A stretch of DNA of 64,000 bases from Rhodocytophaga rosea (GTDB lineage Bacteria > Bacteroidota > Bacteroidia > Cytophagales > 172606-1), in the NCBI RefSeq assembly GCF_010119975.1, contig NZ_CP048222.1:8780501-8844500 (forward strand), in the 5' to 3' direction. Below are positions 1 through 9,169 of this stretch, in pieces (within the stretch, counting starts at the first letter, position 1; each line of letters opens with the position of its first letter). The position numbers and the translations under genes are program-made. The notes beneath the pieces are model-generated. The model was not told the DNA's origin. It made no database searches and saw only the letters and a list, made by a program, of their open reading frames with translations.

Positions 1-1
1 T

Positions 2-505
2 TTTCTTCAGTTTCTACTTCTGATTCCAGTCGTCTTTGGGCTTCATAAACTTTCACTGCTAAGGCCTCCTGGCATGAGTAGAACCATACTTTCTATGGGT
101 GTCGGAGCAGTCCTATGGGTAGTTTTCTGTCTGTTGCTCACACTACCAAAAGTGGTGGCAGAAGTACTCTATATGTTTCCGCAAGGTGTATTCGGAGGGT
201 GGCTCATGGTCGTTTGCTGGCGGTTGAGGAACAATCTTTCTCCAGGACTTCGCTGGTTTGGAATAATTGTGGGGTTTGGCCTTGCCCTTGTTGGGATCTT
301 TCCCTTGGGATATGCCATTTTTGTTGATACCATTATTCTTCAAATACCGGCGGCATCCGAAGAGGCAGTTGCAAAAATTCCTATTACCCCTGCCAATATG
401 GTATTGCATTGGTTCCTTTGGGTGGGCTCGCCTATGGGAGTCCTCACACTTCCATTCTGGACTATCTTAATCGGCCGCCGACTGCTGCGGGAGAGTCACA
501 TATAA
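2..505 (+). CDS. Multi-pass membrane protein, DUF4386-like, 5' end outside window
   Basis: The frame is open from the first bases of the window with no stop, so the gene almost certainly begins upstream. An ATG at 74 exists, but the residues before it (LQFLLLIPVVFGLHKLSLL) are hydrophobic and fit a continuing membrane helix better than noncoding DNA. The visible 167 residues contain about four hydrophobic segments separated by short basic loops, ending in RRLLRES. The general pattern recalls the DUF4386 family of small integral membrane proteins, whose function is unknown; that assignment is by impression only. It lies 65 bp before another membrane protein on the same strand and may be cotranscribed with it. 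I see no catalytic motif. Confidence 0.6.
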   Translation, partial: FLQFLLLIPVVFGLHKLSLLRPPGMSRTILSMGVGAVLWVVFCLLLTLPKVVAEVLYMFPQGVFGGWLMVVCWRLRNNLSPGLRWFGIIVGFGLALVGIFPLGYAIFVDTIILQIPAASEEAVAKIPITPANMVLHWFLWVGSPMGVLTLPFWTILIGRRLLRESHI

Positions 506-570
506 AACTCGCTTTTACCCCTTAAGATCAAGAAACAAACAACAATCATACAAGCTGAACGACTAATCTA

Positions 571-1629
571 ATGAATAAAATTTCAACGCCTGGCATAAGT
601 GCTGCTTCGGTTACCGGGCATCGCATGAACAGTAGCACCTTTCAAACCCGCTATGTCAAGTATTTCTTTGTAGCGATGGCCTGCCTGTTTCCTATTCTGG
701 TTTTATTAGGTTTTGTTCCCGATTATGTGGTAATATTTGGTGGACAATTGAAGGTGCATTGGTTTTCCCATCTGCATGGCGTGATAATGAGCGCCTGGTT
801 AGCCATGTTTTTTACCCAGAGTTTTCTGGCAGCAAAGGGGAATTTGAGACTTCACCGGCAATTAGGCATGATTTCCTTTGGGTTGGGCATACTCGTTTGG
901 CTCACGATGATTATAGTCACCTTTCGGGCTTTGATTGCCAATAATCCGCCCATGGAAGATTCTCAATTTGATGTGCTACTCATTGCGTTGAATCAGGTAG
1001 TTCTGTTTGGACTATTCTTTACCTGGGGTATGCTCGTAAGAAAAAAAGATACCACAGCCCATAAACGTCTGCTTTTACTGGCTACCATCGTTATTTTGCA
1101 AGCGGCCATCGACCGCATCCGGTTTTTGCCAGGTATTAATACTTTTATCTTTATACGATTTCTCTACCTGGACTTACTTCTGGTTCCACTGCTTATTTAT
1201 GACTATTTTACTTTAAAACGCATTCACCAAATTACCTGGATAGGTGCGATATGCATAGGTCTTGTCCAGGCTGGAAATGTGATAGGCGTCGAGTCGAGGG
1301 CCTGGCACCAGTTCTGGTTCAACGCCATTTCCCCCTTTGTAGAGAAGGTAGTCGAAGTTCAGCTCACCGATAAGCAAGCAGCATTGCTTGTGGGCGATTA
1401 TGGAGACAAGAATTGGCATATGACTATCAGCCAGGAGAGTGGGAAACTATACCTTCAACTTCCCACGTTACCAAAAAGGGAACTGGGAGCAACTTCTTCA
1501 ACCAGGTTATTTGTGCGTACTATCAACTGGAAACTCAATTTCATCATAGGAACTGATGGCCAGGTGACGAAAATAATTAACGATCAAATAGCAATTGAAT
1601 GGGAGGCAAAGAGAATCAAGCAACCTTAG
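571..1629 (+). CDS. Multi-pass membrane protein with DUF3471-like C-terminal domain
   Basis: A 352-residue protein. After a short polar N-terminus, residues ~28-245 form about seven hydrophobic helices, with conserved-looking histidines in HWFSHLHG and in LRLHRQLG between helices. From ~265 to the end the protein becomes soluble. The LVGDYGDKNWHMTI stretch followed by LYLQLP and a beta-rich tail resembles the small DUF3471-type domain often found at the C-terminus of beta-lactamase-like and other Bacteroidota membrane proteins. The function is unknown; the tail may bind a ligand outside the membrane. It starts 65 bp after the preceding membrane protein gene and is followed by a hairpin that could end transcription. 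The start ATG is the first in a clean frame. Confidence 0.65.
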   Translation: MNKISTPGISAASVTGHRMNSSTFQTRYVKYFFVAMACLFPILVLLGFVPDYVVIFGGQLKVHWFSHLHGVIMSAWLAMFFTQSFLAAKGNLRLHRQLGMISFGLGILVWLTMIIVTFRALIANNPPMEDSQFDVLLIALNQVVLFGLFFTWGMLVRKKDTTAHKRLLLLATIVILQAAIDRIRFLPGINTFIFIRFLYLDLLLVPLLIYDYFTLKRIHQITWIGAICIGLVQAGNVIGVESRAWHQFWFNAISPFVEKVVEVQLTDKQAALLVGDYGDKNWHMTISQESGKLYLQLPTLPKRELGATSSTRLFVRTINWKLNFIIGTDGQVTKIINDQIAIEWEAKRIKQP

Positions 1630-1698
1630 CACGAATATGACGGCCTCCAAATCTCTCATTTTTCTATATATGAATACATTTAAATGAATAAAGTCATA

Positions 1699-1735
1699 CA
1701 TGGTTTTTTCCGGTTATAGGTTGACAAAAACCATG
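1699..1735 (+). terminator. Hairpin downstream of the DUF3471-like gene
   Basis: Ten-base perfect inverted repeat, CATGGTTTTT and AAAAACCATG, with a 17-base loop, followed by a short CTTTTC tract. It lies 70 bp after a stop codon. It could act as an intrinsic terminator, though the stem is AT-rich. The rest of 1630-2163 is AT-rich and shows no further gene to me; it should hold the promoter of the chemoreceptor gene. Confidence 0.4.
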
Positions 1736-2163
1736 CTTTTCTGAGACGATTGATTAACTATTTAACTACCTGTTGGTTCGCTAAGTATTTGTATTAAAAA
1801 CAGGCCTCAGATAGTATAGTTTTATCACATTACTGATACTGATTTGATGAGACGATTACGAAAGTATATTGCAGTTGAGTGAGTACCTAAGACTGGAGTT
1901 AAAAATAACTAACATTCAGATGATTTGAAATAAGGTCAATATCTGTTGAATTTATACCAATCCATTTAACTTTTCTACTAAAAACCTACAATCAAAATAC
2001 AATAGCTAATGGAATAATTATTTGTAACCTATTGATTTATATTATATTCAAGATCTATATTATTCCATATTGACCTTGTTGCTGCTCTTTCAATCAAAGC
2101 GAAAAAGAATAGCAGCAAAGTTATATCTCTATAGAAATTCACAAGTAAAAATTACTGAAAGTT

Positions 2164-3864
2164 ATGCATTTTACTATCAGAGTCAGGCTGATTCTAGGTT
2201 TTACAGTCTTATTAGTCTTATCAGCACTCATTTTCCTTATAGGTGTATTTTCTTTATCTAATTTCAATGATCGTGTAGAACAACTCACAACCAGCACGGC
2301 ACAGAAAATTGTAATAGCAGGAAATATTAATTCTGATATTTTATCTGTTTCAGAATCAGAAAAGAATATGTTATTATCAGATTCAGAGGAAGATATAGAA
2401 AATTACATTGATGAAATCGATGAATTGAACATAGATCTCAAACCTAAGATTATTCAATTAAGAGAATTAGCAACCGGAGAAGAAATAACAATAATTGACC
2501 AGTTCAGCAAATCCTGGAAGGATTATACGAAAGTTGTTAATCAGATGAAAAAACTTGTCAGATTAAATGCAGCAAATGAGGCCGCTGCTGTAAATGATGA
2601 GACTATTAAGAGTATCAATGCAAATAATAACAGAAAAGCACATGAATTAGGAAAAAGTAAAGCTGAAACATTTCATGATAATTCTGAAGTGCTCATTGCT
2701 AAAATTATACAGATGAATGCAGATAGGCTGGCCGTTGAAAAAACTGAGACAAGAGAAACCTATAGCCAATCCCGGAATACTATGATATTTTTTATGTGTA
2801 TAATCGTTATTGTAGTTATGGGGGTATCATATTGGATTATTACTTCTATTGCTAAGTCTCTTATTCTGGCAAAAGAAGCGATAAAAGCTGTAGCGGAAGG
2901 AGATTTAACTATAAAAGTGGATACCACTACTAAAGATGAGATAGGCGAACTTTTGCAATACCTGCAAAATATGGTTTACAAGCTTAAAAGTGTAATTTCT
3001 CATGTAACAACCGCTTCAGAAACAATTGGTTCAGCTAGTTTGCAGATGAATTCTTCTTCCGGGCAGCTATCCCAGGGTGCAACTGAACAAGCCGCTTCTG
3101 CTGAAGAAGTTTCTTCTTCTATGGAGGAAATGACTTCTAACATCCAGCAAAATACTGATAATGCCCAGCAAACAGAAAAAATAGCCCTGCAAGCCGCACT
3201 AGATATTCAGGAAGGTTCTCTGGCAGTAAATCAAACGGTAGAATCGATGAAAACCATTGCTAAAAAGATTTCTATCATTGAAGAAATTGCCAAACAAACT
3301 AATTTGCTTGCGTTAAATGCAGCCGTAGAAGCAGCCCGTGCTGGCGAACATGGAAAAGGCTTTGCGGTAGTTGCTGCTGAAGTGCGTAAATTAGCAGAAA
3401 AAAGCCAACTGGCGGCTACAGAAATCAATATTTTATCTTCTACAAGTGTAGAGATAGCTGAGAAATCCGGAAAACTTCTGGAAGCCATCGTGCCAAATAT
3501 TGAGAAAACATCCAGATTAGTACAGGAAATAGCCGCTTCGAGCATGGAGCAGTTTTCGGGAGCTGAGCAAATTAATAGTGCTGTTCAACAGCTAAATCAA
3601 GTCATTCAAAACAATGCCGCTTCTGCTGAAGAGACAGCAGCCAGTTCAGAAGAACTCTCTACGCAGGCTGCTCAACTTAAAACTACGATAGCCTTCTTTA
3701 AAATTGATCTTCAAACACTACTCACTAGAAGTACAAACGCTCCGGTAAAACAGCCTTCTACTTCTGCTCCTGTACAACCTGTTAATAATAGCAAGCAAAC
3801 AATAAGTGGAGTAAAGTTAGATATGAATTCAGATGTATTAGATCATGAATTTGAAAAATACTAG
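2164..3864 (+). CDS. Methyl-accepting chemotaxis-type receptor
   Basis: A 566-residue transmembrane signal transducer. Residues ~8-30 form the first membrane helix; 31-206 are a helical periplasmic sensor of the four-helix-bundle type. The second membrane helix is at ~207-227, a HAMP linker follows at ~228-283, and the rest is the long antiparallel cytoplasmic signalling domain. The diagnostic hairpin tip is intact at ~376-411 ([16 protein letters not shown] then [17 protein letters not shown]). Such receptors control a CheA kinase through CheW; no che gene lies in this window, so it is an orphan that must work with partners elsewhere. In a gliding Cytophagales the output may be motility or another CheA-like pathway. 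The C-terminal tail lacks an obvious CheR-tethering pentapeptide. Long stretches of low-complexity alanine, serine and glutamate are normal for the family. Confidence 0.93.
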   Translation: MHFTIRVRLILGFTVLLVLSALIFLIGVFSLSNFNDRVEQLTTSTAQKIVIAGNINSDILSVSESEKNMLLSDSEEDIENYIDEIDELNIDLKPKIIQLRELATGEEITIIDQFSKSWKDYTKVVNQMKKLVRLNAANEAAAVNDETIKSINANNNRKAHELGKSKAETFHDNSEVLIAKIIQMNADRLAVEKTETRETYSQSRNTMIFFMCIIVIVVMGVSYWIITSIAKSLILAKEAIKAVAEGDLTIKVDTTTKDEIGELLQYLQNMVYKLKSVISHVTTASETIGSASLQMNSSSGQLSQGATEQAASAEEVSSSMEEMTSNIQQNTDNAQQTEKIALQAALDIQEGSLAVNQTVESMKTIAKKISIIEEIAKQTNLLALNAAVEAARAGEHGKGFAVVAAEVRKLAEKSQLAATEINILSSTSVEIAEKSGKLLEAIVPNIEKTSRLVQEIAASSMEQFSGAEQINSAVQQLNQVIQNNAASAEETAASSEELSTQAAQLKTTIAFFKIDLQTLLTRSTNAPVKQPSTSAPVQPVNNSKQTISGVKLDMNSDVLDHEFEKY

Positions 3865-3960
3865 GCTCATAATCCTTAAAGCTTTCTGCTGGGTTGTATA
3901 ATTGATTGTACGTTAAGTTAGGCTTAAATAATTTCTAAATAGTTTTACATTCTAGCTATA

Positions 3961-4007
3961 TCTCATCAAACAGCCCTTCATTTAAAAACAGGGGCTGTTT
4001 GATGAGA
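3961..4007. terminator. Perfect 16-bp inverted repeat between convergent genes
   Basis: TCTCATCAAACAGCCC at 3961-3976 is the exact reverse complement of 3992-4007, with a 15-base loop. It lies between the end of the chemoreceptor (+) and the end of the recombinase remnant (-), where a bidirectional terminator would be expected. No long T tract follows on either strand, so termination is inferred from position and stem strength. Confidence 0.6.
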
Positions 4008-4051
4008 TTCCGGCCACACTTACACTGGAAATCTGTTTCTATTTTGCTACA

Positions 4052-4708
4052 TTATAGCTCCAATGGAGGAATATATCTTTTAAAGAGCCGTTTGACGCTC
4101 ATGGGGTGAAGTGCTTTCCTATAGAAGTTTGGTAACTATCCGAGTTGCGTTCATCTGCAATGGCCTTAATAGTCCATCCTTTATCTTACAATGATTGTAG
4201 CTGCCGGTTTATTAGAAAGTTTTTCAATTGCCTTTTCGTAGTTAACCTTCCCTCCTTGCTGTCGGTGCTCATGGTAAAGTGAATGAAAGCACCTAGCTTT
4301 GCAATGGCTTATTTCTTTGCCTCAAGAATTGCTTTGGTACAAGCTAATATCATTTTACGTTTCTGCTGAGCAAGGGCAGCAAAACATGAATGGCAAACTC
4401 ATTAGCCTCGGGCAAGAATTTTACAACTGAATCCATCAGCGAGAAAATAAAGGTTATGTTTTTTTGACAGCCTATCCTGCTTTACAATTAGCAAAATAGC
4501 TTCTTTTTGATTGGCTTGGGTGATGACTTGTGCAAGCTCTTCAGCTATCACTCTTACATGGCTTGATAGCTGTAAATTCTTCCAGAATAAAGCCTTTTTT
4601 ATTGACAAAACTTTCTACCACCCGGCGTTATGTTCTCAATTCCAAATCTAAACCTGATAATTCTTGTCCCTTTGTAGAAATTCTATAGTAAGCAATATAG
4701 GAACGCAT
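4052..4708 (-). pseudogene. Decayed serine recombinase (resolvase/invertase family)
   Basis: Reading the minus strand in shifting frames recovers most of a ~219-residue serine recombinase. It opens with MRSYIAYYRISTKGQELSG, which contains the catalytic-serine motif Y-x-R-x-S. It continues through VNKKGFILEEFTAIK and the IVKQDRLSKK stretch that matches the family's active-site KLDRLSR motif. Then come EFAIHVL and TKAILEAKK, matching the start of the long E helix, and finally GWTIKAIADERN and TPMSVKRLFKRYI, matching the C-terminal helix-turn-helix. At least two in-frame stops and several frameshifts interrupt it, so the gene is dead. Family members invert or resolve DNA between short sites or mobilise small elements. 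A 59-residue ORF lies 60 bp upstream on the same strand. Confidence 0.85.
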
Positions 4709-4768
4709 AAATACCTATGTTTAAGATTATGGTATTGCGGCTTAATGGTAAGCTGTACCTCCTCCCTA

Positions 4769-4948
4769 CTACTCATGCTTAGACAGTTCGATTTCTACTT
4801 TTCTGAGTTTGTCATACAAAGTTTGTTTTTCTTCCAACGACAAGTCTTGCCACTGGACTCTCATCTGCACAGCATAGCGGTTGAACTCATCTTTGAGTTT
4901 ACTTACCTCAAGGGTATCTTCCGGTGCTATTTTCCTGAGTTCGATCAT
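4769..4948 (-). CDS. Small charged helical protein upstream of recombinase remnant
   Basis: An intact 59-codon frame starting MIELRKIAPEDTLEV and ending VEIELSKHE. It is rich in Glu, Lys and Leu, with a heptad-like pattern that predicts mostly helix. It has no signal peptide and I do not recognise the family. It ends 60 bp before the start of the decayed recombinase on the same strand, which suggests the two formed one unit, perhaps a small accessory protein of the same mobile module. Its intact frame beside a heavily decayed partner is mild evidence that it is real, or that it decayed less because it is short. It could also be a chance ORF. Confidence 0.45.
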   Translation of the reverse strand: MIELRKIAPEDTLEVSKLKDEFNRYAVQMRVQWQDLSLEEKQTLYDKLRKVEIELSKHE

Positions 4949-5447
4949 TCATTTTTTAACTTTTTAAGCAAGATATAAAAATTTATCAAACCATAGGCGG
5001 ACGTTGCTGAATTGTAACATAAGAAAATTTGCTTTATGTCAGGCAAAAAATTGTTCTTGACCTACACTCTATGCAAACTATGTTGTGTACATGAAAGGAG
5101 GTGTTGTATTAGCTTCCCCTTTCGATTTACTTTAAAATTCTCTGCTTTTAAGGGAGGAGGCCACCTTTAGAGCTGGCCAATTGGTAAGTAGAAGATTAGC
5201 TATTACACAAAACACTTATAGCTTCCAATTGACCACTTACAAAATATTACATACCAATAGTGAAATGAAGCTATTTTTCTACTCCTTGCTTACCTACCTT
5301 TCTTAAGTAAATGCTGATATTCCAGATGAGAAGCGTTCTCCATCTGGAATATTACTACTCTTTCTTGCATATCTATTGATCAAGGCTTTTCTGCAACTCA
5401 TTACACCCTAGCTCAACTTATCCGGCTTAAGTATTTAGCATATCATT
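4949..5447. other. Intergenic region with one strong hairpin
   Basis: About 500 bp without a convincing gene. The notable structure is at 5317-5352: ATATTCCAGATG is followed by AGAA-GCG-TTCT and one unpaired C, then CATCTGGAATAT. This gives a near-continuous 16-bp stem with a three-base loop. No long T tract follows. It probably separates the recombinase region from the hydrolase gene that starts at 5448 and may be a terminator or a processed leader structure. The remainder is AT-rich, and the promoter of the 5448 gene must lie here. Confidence 0.45.
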
Positions 5448-7607
5448 ATGAAAAATCACTTTCTTTATTTAGTCTTAGTACTTTTTACTTCCTTTGGTAG
5501 CCATGCCCAGAGTCAAGTCCATGCCTGGTATCAATACGGGCAAGTGTGGATTGTATGGAAAGAAACAAATCCCCGACCAGAGATTTATGAGATTTACAGC
5601 GCTACTACACCTTTTACTTCTACCCATCAGGCATCGCTTATCGGCAAGTTAGCACACTGGGAATGGGCAGCAGGCGCCCTGAAAGATCAGATTAATAATC
5701 CAACGTTTAACTGGAATGTGCCTTCAATAAATGGAAGCTATCATCAATTAGACACCACCCAGGGACTATTTGTCTTTACGCCTCATAGCACGGATTCCGC
5801 TTATTTTGCTGTAGTAAAGCGGGGAGATACCTTGGTTAATCCCACTATTAATAGAACCCATTCAGCTATTGGTTATAGCTATGATCCGGTAAATGATCCT
5901 GTCATAAGCCATCCTCAAGTAAGTAAAGTAAACGAGGGCTATCCTACTACTTTTTGGGCCATGTGGGCCGATGGCCGGGCTGACCACTGGAATGGCCGGG
6001 CTGATTTTCCGGTAATGGCTAATCAGCATAAGAATGGACAACCAAGTATATTTATTGTTAGCGAGGCCATTGATATGGATACTACTGGTGGAAAAAAGAT
6101 TCCGGCCTGTATCTGGTTGCATGGCGGGGATGGAAAGGCTATACAATCTTTACCCAAAAGCCGTCCCCTGGTGAATATTAAACCACAAGAAGGCATACTG
6201 GTTGCCCATAATGATGATTTTGTAGCGTATGTTTCCAACCGCCTGAATGATCAGCATAGCAACAGTTGGTTTTTTGGGTGGGCAAAAAACAAAGACCCTT
6301 ATAGCCCTGATAATAATGCGGTTAGTTTTAATGATACAATCATCAACTATACGCAAAGAAGACTGCACTGGATTGAGGATTGGCTGATCCAGAAATATCA
6401 TGTTGACCCGGAAAGAATTCACATCAACGGACATAGTATGGGTTCAGCAGGAACAACTGCACTAATGAAAACTTACCCAGCCCGCTATGCCACAGCAACG
6501 ATATTTAATAATGGGCTGAATGGCCATAGTAACACCGATCAGGGCTATACTTTGTTTGGTGATACGGCTTGGAACAACCCTACGAATCTCTACCGGCGTG
6601 ATGGCAGTAATGTGGCGATTAAGCAGGTCTTTAATCTCAACGACCGCAATTCATACAGGCGGGATTTGCCCTTGGTGAGAATGTTTCACGGAAAGAATGA
6701 TGAAAATGGGGTTATGATGTGGGATGCGTATGTAGTGAGTGAATACAAAAAAGCGGATTCTTTAGGCTGGGGCATGCAACTCTACTGGAGTGAAAGAGGA
6801 CATGGCATTGGAACGGGAGAATTGTATAATGACCACTGGACCCACTCGAAAGCATCTACAGGCCAGACCCTTCGAGACAATGTCGGCTATGAAGAACTGA
6901 AATACCGGAATAAGACTTTTCCTGCTTTCTACAACCATCGGCTTGACCCTAATGCGTTTGAGCCGGGGGATGGCACGATTGGCACGATTGCCACTGGTGG
7001 AAACGGAGACGATTGGGGAACCTATGGAGGATATCATGAGTGGAATACCACATCACTGATCGATCAACCAGACAGGTGGCAGGTATGTGCCTGGCTGATC
7101 AATGAGGCCATATATGTAAATGACAATTGCCCTTTTGACTCATTAGTATCCTCTGTTTCGATCCGGAAACCTCAACATTTCAAACCTGGTACAGGTCAGA
7201 CCATCTACTGGAGTCAGATCGACTCTACTACCAATACTATACTTAAAGAAGGCATTACGCAGACAGGAGCAGATAATGTTGTTTCAGTAGATAATATTGT
7301 GCTGTACCGCTATCCGGTAAAAACTTATATTACGTTTACGCTCATTCCTTCTTGGGCACGCAAAAATTTCTCAGCAGATCCCGATCAACACTTTACAGTA
7401 TTCCCCAATCCAACAGATGATCAATTGCATATACGTATTCGGGGCTTTTCAAAGGATAATCTGGTAACCGTTCGAAATCTCATGGGTACGCTTATTGCCC
7501 AATTCTATATACAAAAGGAAAATAATTTGTTAGACATAAGCCGTCTGAAACCTGGGGTCTACCTGGTGAGTCATAACAACTTCACTGTAAAGTTTATAAA
7601 AAAATAA
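5448..7607 (+). CDS. Secreted alpha/beta hydrolase (esterase/depolymerase-like) with T9SS sorting domain
   Basis: A 719-residue exported protein. Residues 1-20 are a signal peptide (MKNHFLYLVLVLFTSFGSHA). The region ~30-140 looks like a beta-sandwich, and ~160-500 is an alpha/beta-hydrolase domain with nucleophile elbow INGHSMGSAG, putting the serine at 330; His in ERGHGIG is a candidate triad member. The last ~70 residues, from FTVFPNPTDDQLHIRI, are a type A sorting domain with the final KFIKK, which directs export by the type IX system and surface anchoring or release. The likely role is hydrolysis of an ester bond in a plant or algal polymer or polyester; the substrate is not visible. The GH16 gene 100 bp downstream on the same strand suggests a joint role in glycan breakdown. 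Confidence 0.8.
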   Translation: MKNHFLYLVLVLFTSFGSHAQSQVHAWYQYGQVWIVWKETNPRPEIYEIYSATTPFTSTHQASLIGKLAHWEWAAGALKDQINNPTFNWNVPSINGSYHQLDTTQGLFVFTPHSTDSAYFAVVKRGDTLVNPTINRTHSAIGYSYDPVNDPVISHPQVSKVNEGYPTTFWAMWADGRADHWNGRADFPVMANQHKNGQPSIFIVSEAIDMDTTGGKKIPACIWLHGGDGKAIQSLPKSRPLVNIKPQEGILVAHNDDFVAYVSNRLNDQHSNSWFFGWAKNKDPYSPDNNAVSFNDTIINYTQRRLHWIEDWLIQKYHVDPERIHINGHSMGSAGTTALMKTYPARYATATIFNNGLNGHSNTDQGYTLFGDTAWNNPTNLYRRDGSNVAIKQVFNLNDRNSYRRDLPLVRMFHGKNDENGVMMWDAYVVSEYKKADSLGWGMQLYWSERGHGIGTGELYNDHWTHSKASTGQTLRDNVGYEELKYRNKTFPAFYNHRLDPNAFEPGDGTIGTIATGGNGDDWGTYGGYHEWNTTSLIDQPDRWQVCAWLINEAIYVNDNCPFDSLVSSVSIRKPQHFKPGTGQTIYWSQIDSTTNTILKEGITQTGADNVVSVDNIVLYRYPVKTYITFTLIPSWARKNFSADPDQHFTVFPNPTDDQLHIRIRGFSKDNLVTVRNLMGTLIAQFYIQKENNLLDISRLKPGVYLVSHNNFTVKFIKK

Positions 7608-7710
7608 ACTCCTGTCTCTGTTTGACTCATTTTACTACGCTACTAGTAAACCTCTTATAATATGTTCCTCTTTTCTGTGGGGCACACTTCAAATCAATAA
7701 TCCTACTCAA

Positions 7711-8802
7711 ATGAAACCACACTCATTAATAAACTACAACAGGAACCATGGCTTCTCTATGGTTGAAACAGCTAAGCAGCTCACCTATTTTTTAGCTGAT
7801 AAAAGACTCTATCTGGCCGTAGTTTTTTGCTTATTATCAGTAGGTTGTACTCAAAATAAGGAATTCCCCGAACCGGGTACAACTAAAGCCATACCTCATC
7901 GCATAGCACCTGTAATCACTAAATGTGGATCTGTTTTAGATGAAGCCAGTTTAATTAACAAAGGCTGGAATATACTTTTTGAGGATAATTTTGGGAAGGG
8001 AGGCATTCTTTTACCGCCTGGGGCTCCAAATCCAACTTTAGATGAAACAAAATGGACCTACTGGACGAGCGGGGCTTATAATAACGAACTTCAATACTAT
8101 CAGCCGGCAAATTTAACGCTGGGAAATAGTGATGTCGCAGGTAATCTTGACCTGATGATAACGGCAAAAGAAGAACACATTGAAGATGGAGCTATCTCTC
8201 CTTATGCAGGGCCAACAGAAGTTGGGGATTTTGAATATACATCCGGCAGAATTGAAAGTATCCAGACCTTTAGAGGCTCAGATTATAACAAAGTCAGAAT
8301 ATATGCCCGTATTAAGCTGCCAACTGCCTACGGCTTATGGCCTGCCTTCTGGACTTTAGGGGTTGATGGACCCAATGAGCAGTGGCCTCAAAATGGAGAA
8401 ATTGATATTATGGAAAGTAAAGTGGATGTTCTGGGTAATGTTCCTACGGAGTATCAAACGAATTACTTTTATGGAACAAGTCCGGGTAATAATCTGGTAT
8501 CCGGGGCTGAATTTGAGGTTGGTGTGGCAGATTTAACAAGCTGTTATCATATATTTATGGTTGAGTGGAGAGAAGAAGAGCTTAAATATTACTTTGATGA
8601 GTTGCTCATAGATACAAAGACCTATGACCCTGACCCTTTAAGTTCAGGACATTATATTCCAGAACTCTGGGACAAAGAACAGCGTATTGTTTTAAGCCTG
8701 GCTTATGGGGGTGATTTTTTAGGAAATAATTTTGTGCCAGGAGCAATCGCTGCAGGCACCGGAACTATGTATGTAGACTGGGTAAAAGTATTTGTCAAAT
8801 GA
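7711..8802 (+). CDS. Glycoside hydrolase family 16 lipoprotein (beta-glucanase/laminarinase type)
   Basis: A 363-residue protein. The catalytic signature E-I-D-I-M-E falls at 230-235, giving Glu230 as probable nucleophile and Glu235 as acid/base, as in the GH16 jelly-roll family. W-rich substrate-groove motifs such as GLWPAFWTLG precede it. An N-terminal hydrophobic stretch ending LLSVGC makes Cys46 a lipobox cysteine, so the protein is probably an outer-membrane lipoprotein. Because the signal helix begins near residue 31, the true start may be Met17 rather than Met1. GH16 enzymes cut beta-1,3/1,4-glucans, agars, carrageenans or related chains; the precise substrate cannot be read here. It follows the T9SS hydrolase and may share its transcript. 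Confidence 0.88.
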   Translation: MKPHSLINYNRNHGFSMVETAKQLTYFLADKRLYLAVVFCLLSVGCTQNKEFPEPGTTKAIPHRIAPVITKCGSVLDEASLINKGWNILFEDNFGKGGILLPPGAPNPTLDETKWTYWTSGAYNNELQYYQPANLTLGNSDVAGNLDLMITAKEEHIEDGAISPYAGPTEVGDFEYTSGRIESIQTFRGSDYNKVRIYARIKLPTAYGLWPAFWTLGVDGPNEQWPQNGEIDIMESKVDVLGNVPTEYQTNYFYGTSPGNNLVSGAEFEVGVADLTSCYHIFMVEWREEELKYYFDELLIDTKTYDPDPLSSGHYIPELWDKEQRIVLSLAYGGDFLGNNFVPGAIAAGTGTMYVDWVKVFVK

Positions 8803-8855
8803 TGGCCTGTAAAAGAATAATCCTGGTGATGATCACATTCATTTGTTTAAGTTAA
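8799..8855 (+). CDS. 18-codon signal-peptide-like micro-ORF overlapping the GH16 stop
   Basis: An ATGA overlap at the GH16 stop codon starts a frame of 18 codons, MMACKRIILVMITFICLS, then a stop. It looks like the start of a signal peptide and nothing more. It may be the remnant of a lost downstream secreted gene, or chance. I cannot assign a function. Confidence 0.2.
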   Translation: MMACKRIILVMITFICLS

Positions 8856-8891
8856 AAGTACGAGTAGTTAACTTAAAGTCCTCCTTTTGGC

Positions 8892-8969
8892 AACCTTAGC
8901 CAAGAAAAAACAACGTGATAATCTTTAATATCCTTATCACTGTAATATGTTCGGCTAAGGGTTTTTTTT
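8892..8969 (+). terminator. Terminator-like nested hairpin after the GH16 gene
   Basis: AACCTTAGCC (8892-8901) pairs with GGCTAAGGGTT (8953-8963) around a ~51-base loop that carries its own stem, GTGATAA (8915-8921) with TTATCAC (8934-8940). Eight T residues follow at 8962-8969. It lies ~90 bp after the GH16 stop, so an intrinsic terminator for the plus-strand pair is the simplest reading. The nested architecture also allows a small structured RNA. Nothing else was recognised in 8856-9169. Confidence 0.5.
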
Positions 8970-9169
8970 ATAATTATGCCTCTTTCTATTGAAATTTGGT
9001 AGTAGTAGTAAAAGACTTGGCAATAAATTAAATTAGCTATATAATCATAACAGGCCATGCTTGTGCCAAAGCGGCTGGTGAGAATTGGTGCAAATACGGT
9101 TCGTAGGATGATTTGGCCTGATTTAAATATGCTCTCCTACAAATACAGTTGAAAATTCGCCATTGTCCA

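Noticed and set aside
3231-3545. 104-codon minus-strand frame within the chemoreceptor gene
   Set aside because: Antisense shadow of the highly conserved signalling domain.
4402-4608. 68-codon minus-strand frame taken as a separate gene
   Set aside because: It is one fragment of the decayed serine recombinase, as shown by the adjoining frames.
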